Origin: Deltaproteobacteria bacterium
GTDB lineage: Bacteria > Myxococcota > B64-G9
NCBI GenBank assembly: GCA_016935365.1
Contig: JAFGRB010000033.1
Coordinates: forward strand, 1 to 64,000
Reading direction: 5' to 3'
DNA: 64,000 nucleotides
Below the pieces are notes generated by a model. It did no database searches. It was not told where the DNA came from and worked only from the letters and a program-made list of their open reading frames with translations. Of the stretch, positions 35,563 to 44,700 are shown piece after piece; within the stretch, counting starts at the first letter, position 1; the number at the start of each line of letters is the position of its first letter. The position numbers and the translations under genes are program-made.

Positions 35563-37308
35563 TCAGCGCTCGCAGGTCCAGTGGCGCTCCGGGTAGGCCC
35601 GGAAGTCCGTGCTGTTGATCTCCGGGCAGTGGTCCCGGATGGCATCCTTGAGCGCGGTCACCTGATCGTGGCTCAGGGCCATGGGCGCGAAGACGATCGG
35701 GAAGGAGCTTCCGGTGCCCTGGGTGATCTCGGTCATCAGGGCCTGGTAGAGGCCCTCGGCCTCGCCGGTCACCCAGAGCCGCTCGAAGTTGTCCTCGAAG
35801 GCCGCCACCAGGTCCGGGTAGCGGGCCGCGTCGTAGATGACCATGTTCTCGATCGTGTTGTGCTCGGCGTTGTCGGACAAATTGTAGCTGCCCGCGGCCA
35901 GGACCTGGCCGTCGATCACCAGGTACTTATGGTGCATCTGCTCCGCGTAGGAGTAATGCCAGCGGTAGCAGTAGGTCTTGAACCGGAGCGGGATGCCCGC
36001 CTCGTGCGCGGCGTAGCTGAAGTACAGCCCCGTCTCGTAGCAGGCCTGCTCGGAATCCGCGTTGCCGGCCGCGGAGAAGATGCACTCGGCCAGCTCCTGG
36101 TCCTGCTGGCTCGCGTACCACTCGCTGATGTACTCCTGGTTGTCGAGGTAGATGCGGATGTCGAGCCCGGGATCCTCGGCTCGCTTGGCCAGCAGGGCCT
36201 CGAAGACCGGGTGGGAGCGCAGGTGGCCCGAGGCGATGTGGATCGATCTGGACGCGCCGCGGATCAGCCCGACCAGGCGGTCGGAGACCGCGTTGCGGCC
36301 CTTGACGACCGAGAAGGTCGGGCCGTAACGGCTGGAGACGTAGGTATCGAAGTTGGCCGAGGTGTAGACGGCGTCCAGGTAGGGATCGTCGACGATCATG
36401 CCCGTGTGGATCGGGATGGAGTGGACCTGCTCGAGCGCGGTGCTCCAGACGAAGTCGCGCGAGTTCTCCCAGAGGTGGTTGAACTCCATCTGGAAGCGCA
36501 GCAGCAGCTCGCCGCACTCCCGGACGATGATCGTGTTCTCGTCGTAGCGCGTGGCCGCGGAGCTGGACCAGTTCGCGCTGCCGGTCACCAGGCTGCCCGA
36601 GTAGGCGTGGTCGAGCGAGTCGACGGGCCCGTCGATGATGGCGAACTTGTGGTGCATGATCTTGTTGATGTAGCGCACGTCCACGCCCGCGTCCTCGAGC
36701 TTGGCCGAGTAGGAGCCGTCGGGGTCCGAGCGGTCCGCGTTGGCGGTCTCGAAGACGAAGCGAACCTTGACGCCCCGGTCGACCGCGTGCTCCAGGGCGG
36801 TCATGATCCGGGCGTCCCGGAACGAGTACATGGCGATGTCGACCGAGCGCACAGCCGAGGCGATCAGCTCGGCCACCCGGGCCAGGTGGCTCGAGTCGTA
36901 GTCCTGCGGCGAGAAGACGACCTCGATCTGGGGCACGTGCCAGCAGCGGTGGGCGCTGGCGCGCACGAGCTGCTCCATGGCCTTGGGGCCGACGTAGTAG
37001 ACGTCGTCGAGCTCCTGGATGTCGTCGAAGTACTCGTCGTCTACCGTGCCCGGCTTGCCGTCCGGGCCGTCGCGGTAGGCGATGATGTGGCCGGCCGCCC
37101 GGCTGTGCACCCCGTCGGCCTTGAGGCGCGCCTCGTCGACCTGCAGGTCGTTGACGTAGGCCAGGACCTGCCGGACCTCGCACTCGCCGTAGAGGAAGTC
37201 CGCCTTGCCCGCCGGGGCGATGGCGTCGTCTCGCCCGTCGCCGCCGCCGTCCGCGCCGCAGGCGGCCAGCATCGCTAGCGCGAGGTAGCCCAGTCCGATC
37301 CGCTTCAT
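35563..37308 (-). CDS. Phospholipase D-like lipoprotein with two HKD motifs
   Basis: A 581-aa lipoprotein (LAMLAACGAD lipobox). Residues about 40-110 resemble a helix-hairpin-helix segment (VYYVGPKAMEQLV). Two PLD domains follow, each with a full motif: HHKFAIIDG...TGSANWS and HHKYLVIDG...AGSYNLS. These are the catalytic His and Lys residues of phosphodiesterases that act on phospholipids or nucleic acids. Extracytoplasmic two-HKD proteins with an HhH-like segment often resemble endonuclease-type PLDs. The ATG at 37308 has GGGAGG eight bases upstream; the longer track start is shadow. It is divergent from citrate synthase. Confidence 0.92.
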   Translation of the reverse strand: MKRIGLGYLALAMLAACGADGGGDGRDDAIAPAGKADFLYGECEVRQVLAYVNDLQVDEARLKADGVHSRAAGHIIAYRDGPDGKPGTVDDEYFDDIQELDDVYYVGPKAMEQLVRASAHRCWHVPQIEVVFSPQDYDSSHLARVAELIASAVRSVDIAMYSFRDARIMTALEHAVDRGVKVRFVFETANADRSDPDGSYSAKLEDAGVDVRYINKIMHHKFAIIDGPVDSLDHAYSGSLVTGSANWSSSAATRYDENTIIVRECGELLLRFQMEFNHLWENSRDFVWSTALEQVHSIPIHTGMIVDDPYLDAVYTSANFDTYVSSRYGPTFSVVKGRNAVSDRLVGLIRGASRSIHIASGHLRSHPVFEALLAKRAEDPGLDIRIYLDNQEYISEWYASQQDQELAECIFSAAGNADSEQACYETGLYFSYAAHEAGIPLRFKTYCYRWHYSYAEQMHHKYLVIDGQVLAAGSYNLSDNAEHNTIENMVIYDAARYPDLVAAFEDNFERLWVTGEAEGLYQALMTEITQGTGSSFPIVFAPMALSHDQVTALKDAIRDHCPEINSTDFRAYPERHWTCER

Positions 37309-37384
37309 GGTTCGAGCCTCCCTTGCCCAGACTTGTATCAGGTCGAGGCGGAGGATACAATGGCTGGCCGCAGGGGAGGGAAGC

Positions 37385-38515
37385 GTGAGCGAGCAGAGAC
37401 AGACGGTCCGGGGCCTGCAGGAGGTGGTGGCGGCCGACACGCGGTTGAGCTTCGTCGACGGCGCGAACGGCAAGCTCTACTACCGGGGCTACGACATCGA
37501 CGAGCTGGCCGGGCGGGCCAGCTACGCCGAGACGGTCTACCTGCTGTGGTACGGCGAGCTCCCGGATGCGCAGGAGCTGGAGCGCTTCCGGGCCGAGCTG
37601 GTGGGCAACATGCAGCTGCCCACCCAGGTCGTGGAGCTGCTCAGGCTCAGCCCGCCCAACGCCAACCCGATGGTCGTGCTGAGGACGGCGCTGAGCGCGC
37701 TGGGCATGTTCGACCCGGACGGCGGCCGCAACACCGAGGAGGCCAACGACCGCAAGGCCAAGCGGATCCTCGCCCAGGTGGCCTGCATCGTGGCCTCGCT
37801 CCACCGGATCCGCTCGGGCGCCCCCCTGCTGAGCCCGGACCCCCGCTCGGGCTTCGCCTGGAACTTCCTGTACATCTTCCGCGGCCGGCAGCCCGACGAG
37901 CTCGAGCAGCGGGTGATCGACAGCCTGCTCATGCTGCACGCCGATCACGGGCTGGCCGCCTCGACCTTCGCCGGCCGGGTGGTGGTCAGCACCCAGGCCG
38001 GCATGCACTCGGCCATCTCGGCCAGCCTGGCCAGCCTCAAGGGGCCGCTGCACGGCGGTGCCAACCGGGCGGTCATGGAGATGCTCGAGGAGATCGAGCA
38101 CCCCGAGCACGTAGAGGAGTACATCGAGAGCATGCTGTCGGCGGGCGAGCGCATCATGGGCTTCGGGCACCGGATCTACAAGACCGAGGACCCGCGTTCG
38201 GTGCACCTCAGGAAGTACTCGGAGGAGCTCTGCGCGCGCGGCGAGCTGCGCTGCTACCTGGACCTCTCCCACCGGATCGAGAAGATCGTCCGCGAGCGCA
38301 AGGGCATCCGGCCCAACGTGGACTTCTACTCGGCGACGGTCCAGCGGGCGCTAGGGATCCCCAAGGAGTACTACACCTGCATCTTCGCCGTGGCGCGCTG
38401 CGCGGGCTGGATCGCCCACTGCATGGAGCAGTTCGCCGACAACCGGCTCATCCGGCCGACCTCGAACTACATCGGCGGCTTCGGCCGCGCGTTCGTGCCC
38501 ATCGAGGAGCGCTAG
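37385..38515 (+). CDS. gltA: Citrate synthase (short type I / 2-methylcitrate synthase-like)
   Basis: A 376-aa enzyme of the short citrate synthase group. Visible signatures: LYYRGYDIDELA near residue 30, HGLAASTFAGRVV (the His normally in HELNAST), SLKGPLHGGANRAVMEML with the first catalytic His, GFGHRIYKTEDPR with the second, and NVDFYSATV with the catalytic Asp. It condenses oxaloacetate with acetyl-CoA, or propionyl-CoA if it is a methylcitrate synthase; the sequence alone does not decide. The start is GTG at 37385 after GGGAGGGA. No prp or TCA-cycle neighbour is in the window. Confidence 0.93.
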   Translation: MSEQRQTVRGLQEVVAADTRLSFVDGANGKLYYRGYDIDELAGRASYAETVYLLWYGELPDAQELERFRAELVGNMQLPTQVVELLRLSPPNANPMVVLRTALSALGMFDPDGGRNTEEANDRKAKRILAQVACIVASLHRIRSGAPLLSPDPRSGFAWNFLYIFRGRQPDELEQRVIDSLLMLHADHGLAASTFAGRVVVSTQAGMHSAISASLASLKGPLHGGANRAVMEMLEEIEHPEHVEEYIESMLSAGERIMGFGHRIYKTEDPRSVHLRKYSEELCARGELRCYLDLSHRIEKIVRERKGIRPNVDFYSATVQRALGIPKEYYTCIFAVARCAGWIAHCMEQFADNRLIRPTSNYIGGFGRAFVPIEER

Positions 38516-38640
38516 ATCCACGCATCCGGAACGGCCTGTTTTTTTTCTTGAAGCCGACCTCGCCTTTTGGAATAGATCCGCCCTGCTGGGCGTTCCGGCT
38601 CGCAAGGTCCCGGGCCCTGCGACGATGATGGAGGTGAGGG

Positions 38641-39627
38641 ATGACAGAAAAAGACGGACTCATGATAGACGCCCGGTCCCTGACCAAGGATTTCGGACCC
38701 ACGCGCGCGCTGGCGGACCTCTCCTTCCGCGTCAAGCGCGGCGAGATCCTCGGATTTCTGGGACCCAACGGCGCGGGCAAGACGACCGCCATGCGCATCC
38801 TGACCGGCTACCTCAGGCCGACCCGCGGCAGCGTGCATGTCTGCGGGATCCCGGTGGCCGAGCGCCCGGTCGAGGCGCGGCGCAGGATAGGCTACTTGCC
38901 CGAGAACGCGCCGCTCTATGACGAGATGATGGTGATCGACTTCCTGCGCTACACGGCCGAGCTGCGCGAGGTGCCGCCCGCCGAGCGCGACAGGCGGCTC
39001 GCGACCATCGGCAAGCGCTGCGGCCTGGCCGAGGTGCTCGGCAAGGACATCGGCCAGCTCTCCAAGGGCTACCGCCAGCGGGTGGGCCTGGCCCAGGCCA
39101 TGATCCACGACCCCGATCTCCTCATCCTGGACGAGCCGACCTCGGGCCTCGACCCCAACCAGATCGTGGAGATCCGCGAGCTGGTCAAGGAGCTGGGCAA
39201 GGACAAGACGGTCATCCTGTCCACGCACATCCTGCCCGAGGTCCAGGCCACCTGCAACCGCATCCTGATCGTCAACGAGGGGCGCCTGGTGGCCGACGAC
39301 CGGCCCGAGGCGCTGAGCGGCCGGGCGTCGGGGGCCTCGATCCGGCTGGTGCTCAAGGCCCGCGAGGGCGAGCTGGACGCCGCCGAGGTCGGCGAGGCCC
39401 TGGGCGGCATCGAGGGCATCCGCGAGGTACAGAAGGCCGAGGGCGAGGGCGCGGGCACGCTCGGCTTCGTGCTGCGCGACAGCGCCGGAGCCGACTCGCG
39501 CGAGGCCGTCTTCGGCGCGGCCGTGGACCACTCCTGGATCGTGCTCGACCTGCACCGCGAGCAGGTCTCGCTGGAGGACACCTTCCGCCGGCTGACCCTC
39601 GGCGAGCAGGAAGGAGGCGAAGGATGA
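38641..39627 (+). CDS. ABC transporter ATPase (GldA/NosF-like)
   Basis: A 328-aa ABC ATPase. Walker A is GPNGAGKTT, the signature is LSKGYRQRV (Lys for the second Ser/Gly), Walker B is LLILDEPTSGLD, and the switch is STHILPEV. A C-terminal 90-residue extension is typical of ATPases that drive ABC-2 exporters such as GldA. GGAGGTGAGGG precedes the ATG. It begins a four-gene operon: ATPase, ABC-2 permease (ATGA overlap), GldG-like subunit and a DUF4340 protein. This set is widespread in bacteria without gliding motility, and its cargo is unknown. Confidence 0.94.
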   Translation: MTEKDGLMIDARSLTKDFGPTRALADLSFRVKRGEILGFLGPNGAGKTTAMRILTGYLRPTRGSVHVCGIPVAERPVEARRRIGYLPENAPLYDEMMVIDFLRYTAELREVPPAERDRRLATIGKRCGLAEVLGKDIGQLSKGYRQRVGLAQAMIHDPDLLILDEPTSGLDPNQIVEIRELVKELGKDKTVILSTHILPEVQATCNRILIVNEGRLVADDRPEALSGRASGASIRLVLKAREGELDAAEVGEALGGIEGIREVQKAEGEGAGTLGFVLRDSAGADSREAVFGAAVDHSWIVLDLHREQVSLEDTFRRLTLGEQEGGEG

Positions 39628-40346
39628 CCGCCAAGACCATCGCCATCGCCCGGCGGGAGTTCCGGGCGCTTTTCGACTCGCCCGTCGCCTACATCGTGAT
39701 CGTGGCCTTCTTGCTGGTGACGGGCTGGATGTTCTTCTCGACGCTGTTCTTGCGCGAGCGGGCCGACCTGCGGGTGCTGTTCACCCCGAGCCTGTTCTCG
39801 CCGGCCATGCTGCTTCTGATCTTCGCGCCGGCCATCAGCATGCGCGCGGTGGCCGAGGAGCGCAAGAGCGGCACGATCGAGCTGCTGACCAGCATGCCGG
39901 TGCGCGACTGGGAGGTCGTGCTGGGCAAGTTCCTGGCCGACTTCGCCCTGACGGCCGCGGCCGTGCTCTCCACGCTGGTCTATGCGATCACGGTCGCCTG
40001 CATCGGGGACCTCGACTGGGGGCCGGTCATCTCGGGCTACCTCGGCATGCTGCTCTTCGCGGCCAGCCTGCTGGCCATTGGCCTGATGTGCTCGAGCTGG
40101 ACGGACAACCAGATCGTGGCCTTCATCGTCGCCCTGCTGATCGGCGCCTGCCTGTACGTGATCAGCTGGCTGCAGTTCTTCGTGCCCGACTTCATCGCGC
40201 CGCTCGTGGACTACGTGTCGCTGAGCTCGCATCTCAGCAACATGGCCCGGGGCGTGCTCGACACCCGGGACCTGCTCTACTACTTCACCCTGATAGGCGG
40301 GGCGCTCTTCATCGCCGAGCGCTCGATGGCCCACCAGCACGCCTGA
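39624..40346 (+). CDS. ABC-2 type permease (GldF-like)
   Basis: A 240-aa permease with six predicted membrane helices (YIVIVAFLLVTGWMFFSTLF; MLLFAASLLAIGLMCSSW; VAFIVALLIGACLYVISWL and others). The motif AVAEERKSGTIELLTSMPV is typical of ABC-2 permeases. It overlaps the ATPase stop by ATGA and lies 13 bases before the GldG-like gene. It forms the channel of the exporter. Confidence 0.93.
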   Translation: MTAKTIAIARREFRALFDSPVAYIVIVAFLLVTGWMFFSTLFLRERADLRVLFTPSLFSPAMLLLIFAPAISMRAVAEERKSGTIELLTSMPVRDWEVVLGKFLADFALTAAAVLSTLVYAITVACIGDLDWGPVISGYLGMLLFAASLLAIGLMCSSWTDNQIVAFIVALLIGACLYVISWLQFFVPDFIAPLVDYVSLSSHLSNMARGVLDTRDLLYYFTLIGGALFIAERSMAHQHA

Positions 40347-40359
40347 GCGGAGGTGCGCG

Positions 40360-41967
40360 ATGAGCAACCGGAAAGGCATCGATACGGTCGTGGGCGTGCT
40401 GGCCGTGATCGGCATCCTGATCCTGGTCAACGTCCTGGGCGCCAAGCTCTTCTGGCGGGGCGACATGACCCGCGGCGGGGAGTTCACCCTGAGCCAGGGC
40501 ACCGTCCAGACACTCGAGGGGCTGACCGACCCGGTCACGGTGCGGGCGTACTTCTCCGAGGGCCTGCCCGGGCCGCTGGCCGCGATCTCGCGCCACGTGA
40601 AGGACATGCTGGACGAGTACTACGCCAGCGCCTCGGGCAACTTCCGCTACGAGTTCATCGATCCGACCAGCGAGGAGACCGAGGAGGACAAGCAGAAGAA
40701 GAAGGAGAGCAAGCGCACGATCACCGGCCAGATCGTTCGGGAGAAGACCAGCGTGGAGCGCGAGCTCGAGCGGATCGGCATCCGCTCCTTCGGCATCCGG
40801 GTCAACGAGGCGGACTCGATCGAGCGGAAGATGGTCTACATGGGCGTGGAGGTCCGCGCGGGCGACAAGGTCGAGGTCATCCCGGTGGTCAGGAGCGCCG
40901 AGGAGTTCGAGTACGAGCTGACCACCCTGGTGCGCAAGGTGAGCCGCAAGGACATCCCCAAGATCGGCTTCGTGGTGGGTCACGGCGGGCCGGAACCGGA
41001 GAAGGACCTGAGCCTGCTGTGGCAGAAGCTCGAGCGGATCTACGAGCTGACGACCATCGACCTGGGCAAGAAGCCCGAGATCGACGCCGACGTCCGGGCG
41101 ATCCTGGTCGTCGGCCCCAAGACCGCGCTGTCCGAGGACGAGCAGAAGGCCATCGATCGCTTCGTCAAGGGCGGCGGCTCGGCCGCCTTCCTGGTGGGCC
41201 CGGTGGCCCCCGATCCCCAGAGCCTGCAGTCCAGCCCGGCCGAGCACGGCCTGGAGGCCATGCTGGCGAGCTACGGCCTCAAGCTGGGCGAGGGGCTGCT
41301 GCTCGACGTGGAGTACGTGCCCATCCCGGTCACCCGCCAGTCGGGCCGCATGCGGGTCACCCAGACGGTGGACTACCCCTTCTTCCTGCTGCCCAAGGGC
41401 CTGGACCGCGGCCACCCGATCACCCGGGGCCTCGAGAAGGTCGTCTTCCCCTTCATGGTGCCGGTGGAGATGGAGATGCAGACCGTCAGCGGGGTCGAGG
41501 CCCGCGCGATCGTCCACACGACCGACAAGGCCATGATCCAAAAGCCGCCCTTCGATCTCAACCCCTTCCAGCACTGGACGCGCGACAGCTTCACCGAGGC
41601 AGGCGAGAAGGATCTGATCGTGGCCCTGACCGGCGAGATCCCCAGCCACTTCGACAAGGAGGCCCACGCCGCCCGCGCCCGCGTGCTGGTGGCCGGCGGC
41701 TACTCCTTCGTCACGGACGCGTTCTCGGGCCGCCAGATCGGCAACCAGATCTTCGCCCTCAACATGGTCGACTGGCTGGTCATGGACGAGGCCCTGCTCG
41801 CCATGCGTGCGCGCAGCATCGACAAGGCGCCCCTCGACGAGCTGTCCGACACGTCTCGCAACCTGGCCAAGTACCTCAACATCCTCGGCCTGCCGCTGGC
41901 CTTCGTGGCCTTCGGGCTCGTGCGTTGGCGGATGCGCGAGGCCCGCCGCAAGCGGGTCCGGATCTGA
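40360..41967 (+). CDS. GldG-like ABC auxiliary protein
   Basis: A 535-aa protein anchored at both ends: an N-terminal helix (DTVVGVLAVIGILILVNVLG) and a C-terminal helix (LGLPLAFVAFGLVRW), with a large extracytoplasmic part between them. The part matches the GldG / ABC_transp_aux family (FTLSQGTVQTLEGLTDPVTVRAYFSE; VVGHGGPEPE; AFLVGPVAPD; DAFSGRQIGNQIFALNMVDW). It likely completes the exporter with the permease. GGAGG precedes its ATG. The next gene follows after 17 bases. Confidence 0.92.
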   Translation: MSNRKGIDTVVGVLAVIGILILVNVLGAKLFWRGDMTRGGEFTLSQGTVQTLEGLTDPVTVRAYFSEGLPGPLAAISRHVKDMLDEYYASASGNFRYEFIDPTSEETEEDKQKKKESKRTITGQIVREKTSVERELERIGIRSFGIRVNEADSIERKMVYMGVEVRAGDKVEVIPVVRSAEEFEYELTTLVRKVSRKDIPKIGFVVGHGGPEPEKDLSLLWQKLERIYELTTIDLGKKPEIDADVRAILVVGPKTALSEDEQKAIDRFVKGGGSAAFLVGPVAPDPQSLQSSPAEHGLEAMLASYGLKLGEGLLLDVEYVPIPVTRQSGRMRVTQTVDYPFFLLPKGLDRGHPITRGLEKVVFPFMVPVEMEMQTVSGVEARAIVHTTDKAMIQKPPFDLNPFQHWTRDSFTEAGEKDLIVALTGEIPSHFDKEAHAARARVLVAGGYSFVTDAFSGRQIGNQIFALNMVDWLVMDEALLAMRARSIDKAPLDELSDTSRNLAKYLNILGLPLAFVAFGLVRWRMREARRKRVRI

Positions 41968-41984
41968 GCGCGGAGGAGGCAGCC

Positions 41985-43637
41985 ATGAAGAAGTCGACCC
42001 TCATCGCCGTGCTGGTCTTCGTCGGCCTGCTGATCGCGGCCTTTTTCGTGATGCGGGACGAGAAGCAGCGGGGGATCAGCCGCATCGCTTTCGACTCCGT
42101 CGCCGCCGTGGACGTGCACCGGGTGCGGATCGCGGGGGCCAATCCGGTGGACATCGAGCGCAAGGGAGAGGCGTGGGTCCTGGGCGACGGCCGCAAGGCC
42201 AACCAGAGCTCGGTCAAGGCGCTGGTGGAGACCCTGGCCAAGCTCAAGTCCAGCGACCTGGTCACGCGAAACGAGGCGCGTTTCGCCGAGCTCGAGGTCG
42301 ATGAGGCCAAGGGCGCGCACGTCGAGATAGAGGACGCCGGCGGCAAGGAGCTGGCCCGCTTCACGGTCGGCAAGGTGGCCTCTGGCGGCTCCTACGTGCG
42401 GGTGGACGACGGGGTCTACCTGGTCAAGGGCGTCTACCAGCGGACCTTCTCCCGCAAGGCCTCGGACTGGCACGAGCTCAAGCTCTTCGACGTGGACTTC
42501 GACAAGGTGGACAAGGTCGAGCTGCGCCTGGCGGGCAAGCCCGCCTACGGCCTGGTCCGCAAGGAGGTCGAGAAGGAAGGCGGGGGCAAGGAGCAGACCT
42601 GGGAGCTCGCCGACGCCTCGGTCGTGCCGGAGGGCTTCCGCTTCGACAGCAGCGCCGCCCGCAGCCTGGCCCGCTCGGTCGTGAGCGCGCGGGCGCGCGA
42701 GATCGTGCTCGAGGATCTGGACGAGGCCAAGGCCGGCCTGGCCTCGGGCTTCGACGTGATCCGCTTCGAGGCCGAGGGCCAGGCGCACGAGCTGCAGCTC
42801 GGGGCCGACGTGGCCGAGGAAGAAAAAGACGACAAGGACGAGAAGGACGCCAAGGCCAAGCCGGCCAAGAAGGACCGCGACATCTACGCGCGCGTGGCCG
42901 GGTCCAAGGACATCTACGTCCTGCGCTCGTACACGGCCAAGGGGATCCGCAAGTCGGCCGAGGAGCTGCGCGACATGAAGTTCATGCAGCTCGACGTGGA
43001 CGCGGTGGTCCGGCTCAGCATCGCGGAGGGCAAGGAGTCGCTCGTGCTGGAGAAGCAGGGCGCCGAGTGGAAGATCGGCTCGAGCAGCAAGGAAGTCCCC
43101 GGCGACTTCGAGCTCGGCAGCCCGCTGGTCACGGGCCGGCTGCGCTCGATCGCCAACGCCCGCGCGAGCGAGCTCGCCGACCCGGCCGAACGCGACCAGG
43201 CCGGCCTGGGCGAGGCGCGCCTGGTGGCCGAGAAGGCGGACGGCAGCAAGGTCGAGCTGCTCTTCGGCAAGAACCTCGAGCGCGAGGGCCGCAAGCTCAC
43301 CTACGCGAGCGGCAACGCGGACGGGGCGCTCTACCTCGTGACCGAGGCGCTCCGCAAGCGCCTGACCGGCATGCTGGACACATTCAAGAAGCGCCCGCCG
43401 CCCGCCCAGGGCATGCCCAACCTCGATCCCCAGACCCTGTCCAAGCTCCCGCCCGAGGTGCGCGGGCAGCTCATGGAGCAGATGCGCCAGAAGCAGCAGC
43501 AGCAGCAGATGCTCCAGCGGATCCAGGAGCAGATGAAGCAGAAGAAGGAGCAGGCGGGGACCGGCAAGGACAAGCCGGGAGAAAAGGCGGGAGACAAGCC
43601 GGCCAAGACCCCGCCGCCTTCTGGCAAGGCGCCCTGA
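41985..43637 (+). CDS. DUF4340 family protein, partner of the GldG-like exporter
   Basis: A 550-aa protein with an N-terminal membrane anchor (TLIAVLVFVGLLIAAFFVM) and repeated DUF4340 motifs: VDIERKGEAWVLGDG, LVLEKQGAEWKIG, LKLFDVDFDKVDKVEL, MKFMQLDVDAVVRLSI. A Lys/Asp-rich insert (EEEKDDKDEKDAKAKPAKK) separates two halves. The C-terminus is Gln/Lys/Pro-rich with a short run of Gln (QKQQQQQM). The large track ORF that starts at 40353 is shadow in front of this gene. GGAGGAGG precedes its ATG. DUF4340 proteins regularly follow Gld-like ABC genes; their job is unknown. Confidence 0.9.
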   Translation: MKKSTLIAVLVFVGLLIAAFFVMRDEKQRGISRIAFDSVAAVDVHRVRIAGANPVDIERKGEAWVLGDGRKANQSSVKALVETLAKLKSSDLVTRNEARFAELEVDEAKGAHVEIEDAGGKELARFTVGKVASGGSYVRVDDGVYLVKGVYQRTFSRKASDWHELKLFDVDFDKVDKVELRLAGKPAYGLVRKEVEKEGGGKEQTWELADASVVPEGFRFDSSAARSLARSVVSARAREIVLEDLDEAKAGLASGFDVIRFEAEGQAHELQLGADVAEEEKDDKDEKDAKAKPAKKDRDIYARVAGSKDIYVLRSYTAKGIRKSAEELRDMKFMQLDVDAVVRLSIAEGKESLVLEKQGAEWKIGSSSKEVPGDFELGSPLVTGRLRSIANARASELADPAERDQAGLGEARLVAEKADGSKVELLFGKNLEREGRKLTYASGNADGALYLVTEALRKRLTGMLDTFKKRPPPAQGMPNLDPQTLSKLPPEVRGQLMEQMRQKQQQQQMLQRIQEQMKQKKEQAGTGKDKPGEKAGDKPAKTPPPSGKAP

Positions 43638-43662
43638 CAAGCAAGCCCCAGGCTTTATCCCA

Positions 43663-43679
43663 TCGCTGCTTCGCAGCGA
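43663..43679. terminator. Hairpin after the ABC operon
   Basis: TCGCTGC-TTC-GCAGCGA is a perfect 7-bp stem 26 bases after the DUF4340 stop, followed by AAAA. Convergent genes lie on both sides. There is no T-run on the plus strand, so it is only a candidate. Confidence 0.4.
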
Positions 43680-43780
43680 AAACCCAAACCCATTCTTTCC
43701 TTGCGCTCTGAAGGAGCGCTGCTACTCCAGCATCTCGGCTGCTCCTTGCCGCATGATGATGTTCTGTCAGATCGCCGGGT

Positions 43781-44485
43781 CTAGCGCGCCATCTCCAGCG
43801 TTCCCACCTCGAATCGCAGCCGGTCTGTGATCTCGAATCCGCCTTGCGGCCAGTCTTTGTAGAATCGCGCCTCGTAGATCCCGGGCGCGAGCAAGGGGAC
43901 GCTGAAGATGCCCTCCTTGCGGCCGTCGGTGAACATCCACGCGCCCCACTCCTCGGCCGGCGTGTCGGGCTTGACGACCGTGATCCAGTCCTGCGCGTGC
44001 CCGTGCGGGCAGCGCCACCCCACGCGCGCGGGCTCGCCGGCGCGAAAGCGGGCCGCGGGCAGCCAGAGGATCTTCGATTTCACGGCGGGCTGCACGGGCG
44101 CGACGGGCGGGCCGGGCAGGACCGAGAAGCGCAGCCTATCGACCACCTGGAACCCGCCCGCGGGCCAGTCCAGGTAGAGCCGGGCCTCGTAGTCGCCGGC
44201 CGGCAGCTGCTCGGCCACGTAGCCGCCCTCCACACGGCCCTGGGTGTAGGTCCAGTACGGGCCCCAGTCCTCGTCGGGCGTGTCGATCGGGACCACCGAG
44301 ACCCAGTCCCGGGCATTGCCGGGCGTGTCGAACCAGCTCAGCCTGACCGGGCGGCCCTCGGCGAAGCGCACCGCGGGCAGCGAGAGGTGGTTGCCGGTCA
44401 GGCAGCCCGGGTGGTGGCGCTCGGGCGGTCCGGCGAGCAGTACTGCGCTGCTGGCGAGCACGAGCGCGGCGATGGCGGCTCTCAT
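43781..44485 (-). CDS. Secreted protein with two tandem copies of one domain
   Basis: A 234-aa protein with a signal peptide (RAAIAALVLASSAVLLAG). It contains two copies of one ~95-residue beta-rich domain. Copy 1 has DWVSVVPIDTPDEDWGPYW, GDYEARLYLDWPAGGFQ and VVDRLRFSV. Copy 2 has DWITVVKPDTPAEEWGAWM, GIYEARFYKDWPQGGFE and ITDRLRFEV. The pattern is an internal duplication of an Ig-like module, but I do not recognise the family. Start at 44485: GGAGG lies 8 bases upstream of the ATG; the track's upstream 48 residues are shadow. An AT-rich TATATT lies 22 bases upstream of the start on the minus strand and could be its -10. Confidence 0.85.
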   Translation of the reverse strand: MRAAIAALVLASSAVLLAGPPERHHPGCLTGNHLSLPAVRFAEGRPVRLSWFDTPGNARDWVSVVPIDTPDEDWGPYWTYTQGRVEGGYVAEQLPAGDYEARLYLDWPAGGFQVVDRLRFSVLPGPPVAPVQPAVKSKILWLPAARFRAGEPARVGWRCPHGHAQDWITVVKPDTPAEEWGAWMFTDGRKEGIFSVPLLAPGIYEARFYKDWPQGGFEITDRLRFEVGTLEMAR

Positions 44486-44700
44486 GGCTTCGGCCTCCAG
44501 GGACGTTAATATAGGCGAGCCCGGAGCCAGGATAGCACGGAGGGGGACGGGGTGACCATGCTCGACCTGGATCGGCCCCCTCCCTCGGCCTTCGGCCGGT
44601 CCTTCCCGCCAGGGGAGGGACGGTTTCATCTCGGGCCAGGACCTTTGCTCTGCGCGGCCGGCGTGTCATGATGGGGCTGGCGGCTGGAAGGAGGATCTCG

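Noticed and set aside
35017-37278. 753-aa plus-strand ORF opposite the AtoE and PLD genes
   Set aside because: Antisense shadow; the minus strand has the HKD motifs.
40353-41984. N-terminal part of the 1094-aa ORF
   Set aside because: Out-of-frame reading of the GldG-like gene; only the part from 41985 (DUF4340) is real.
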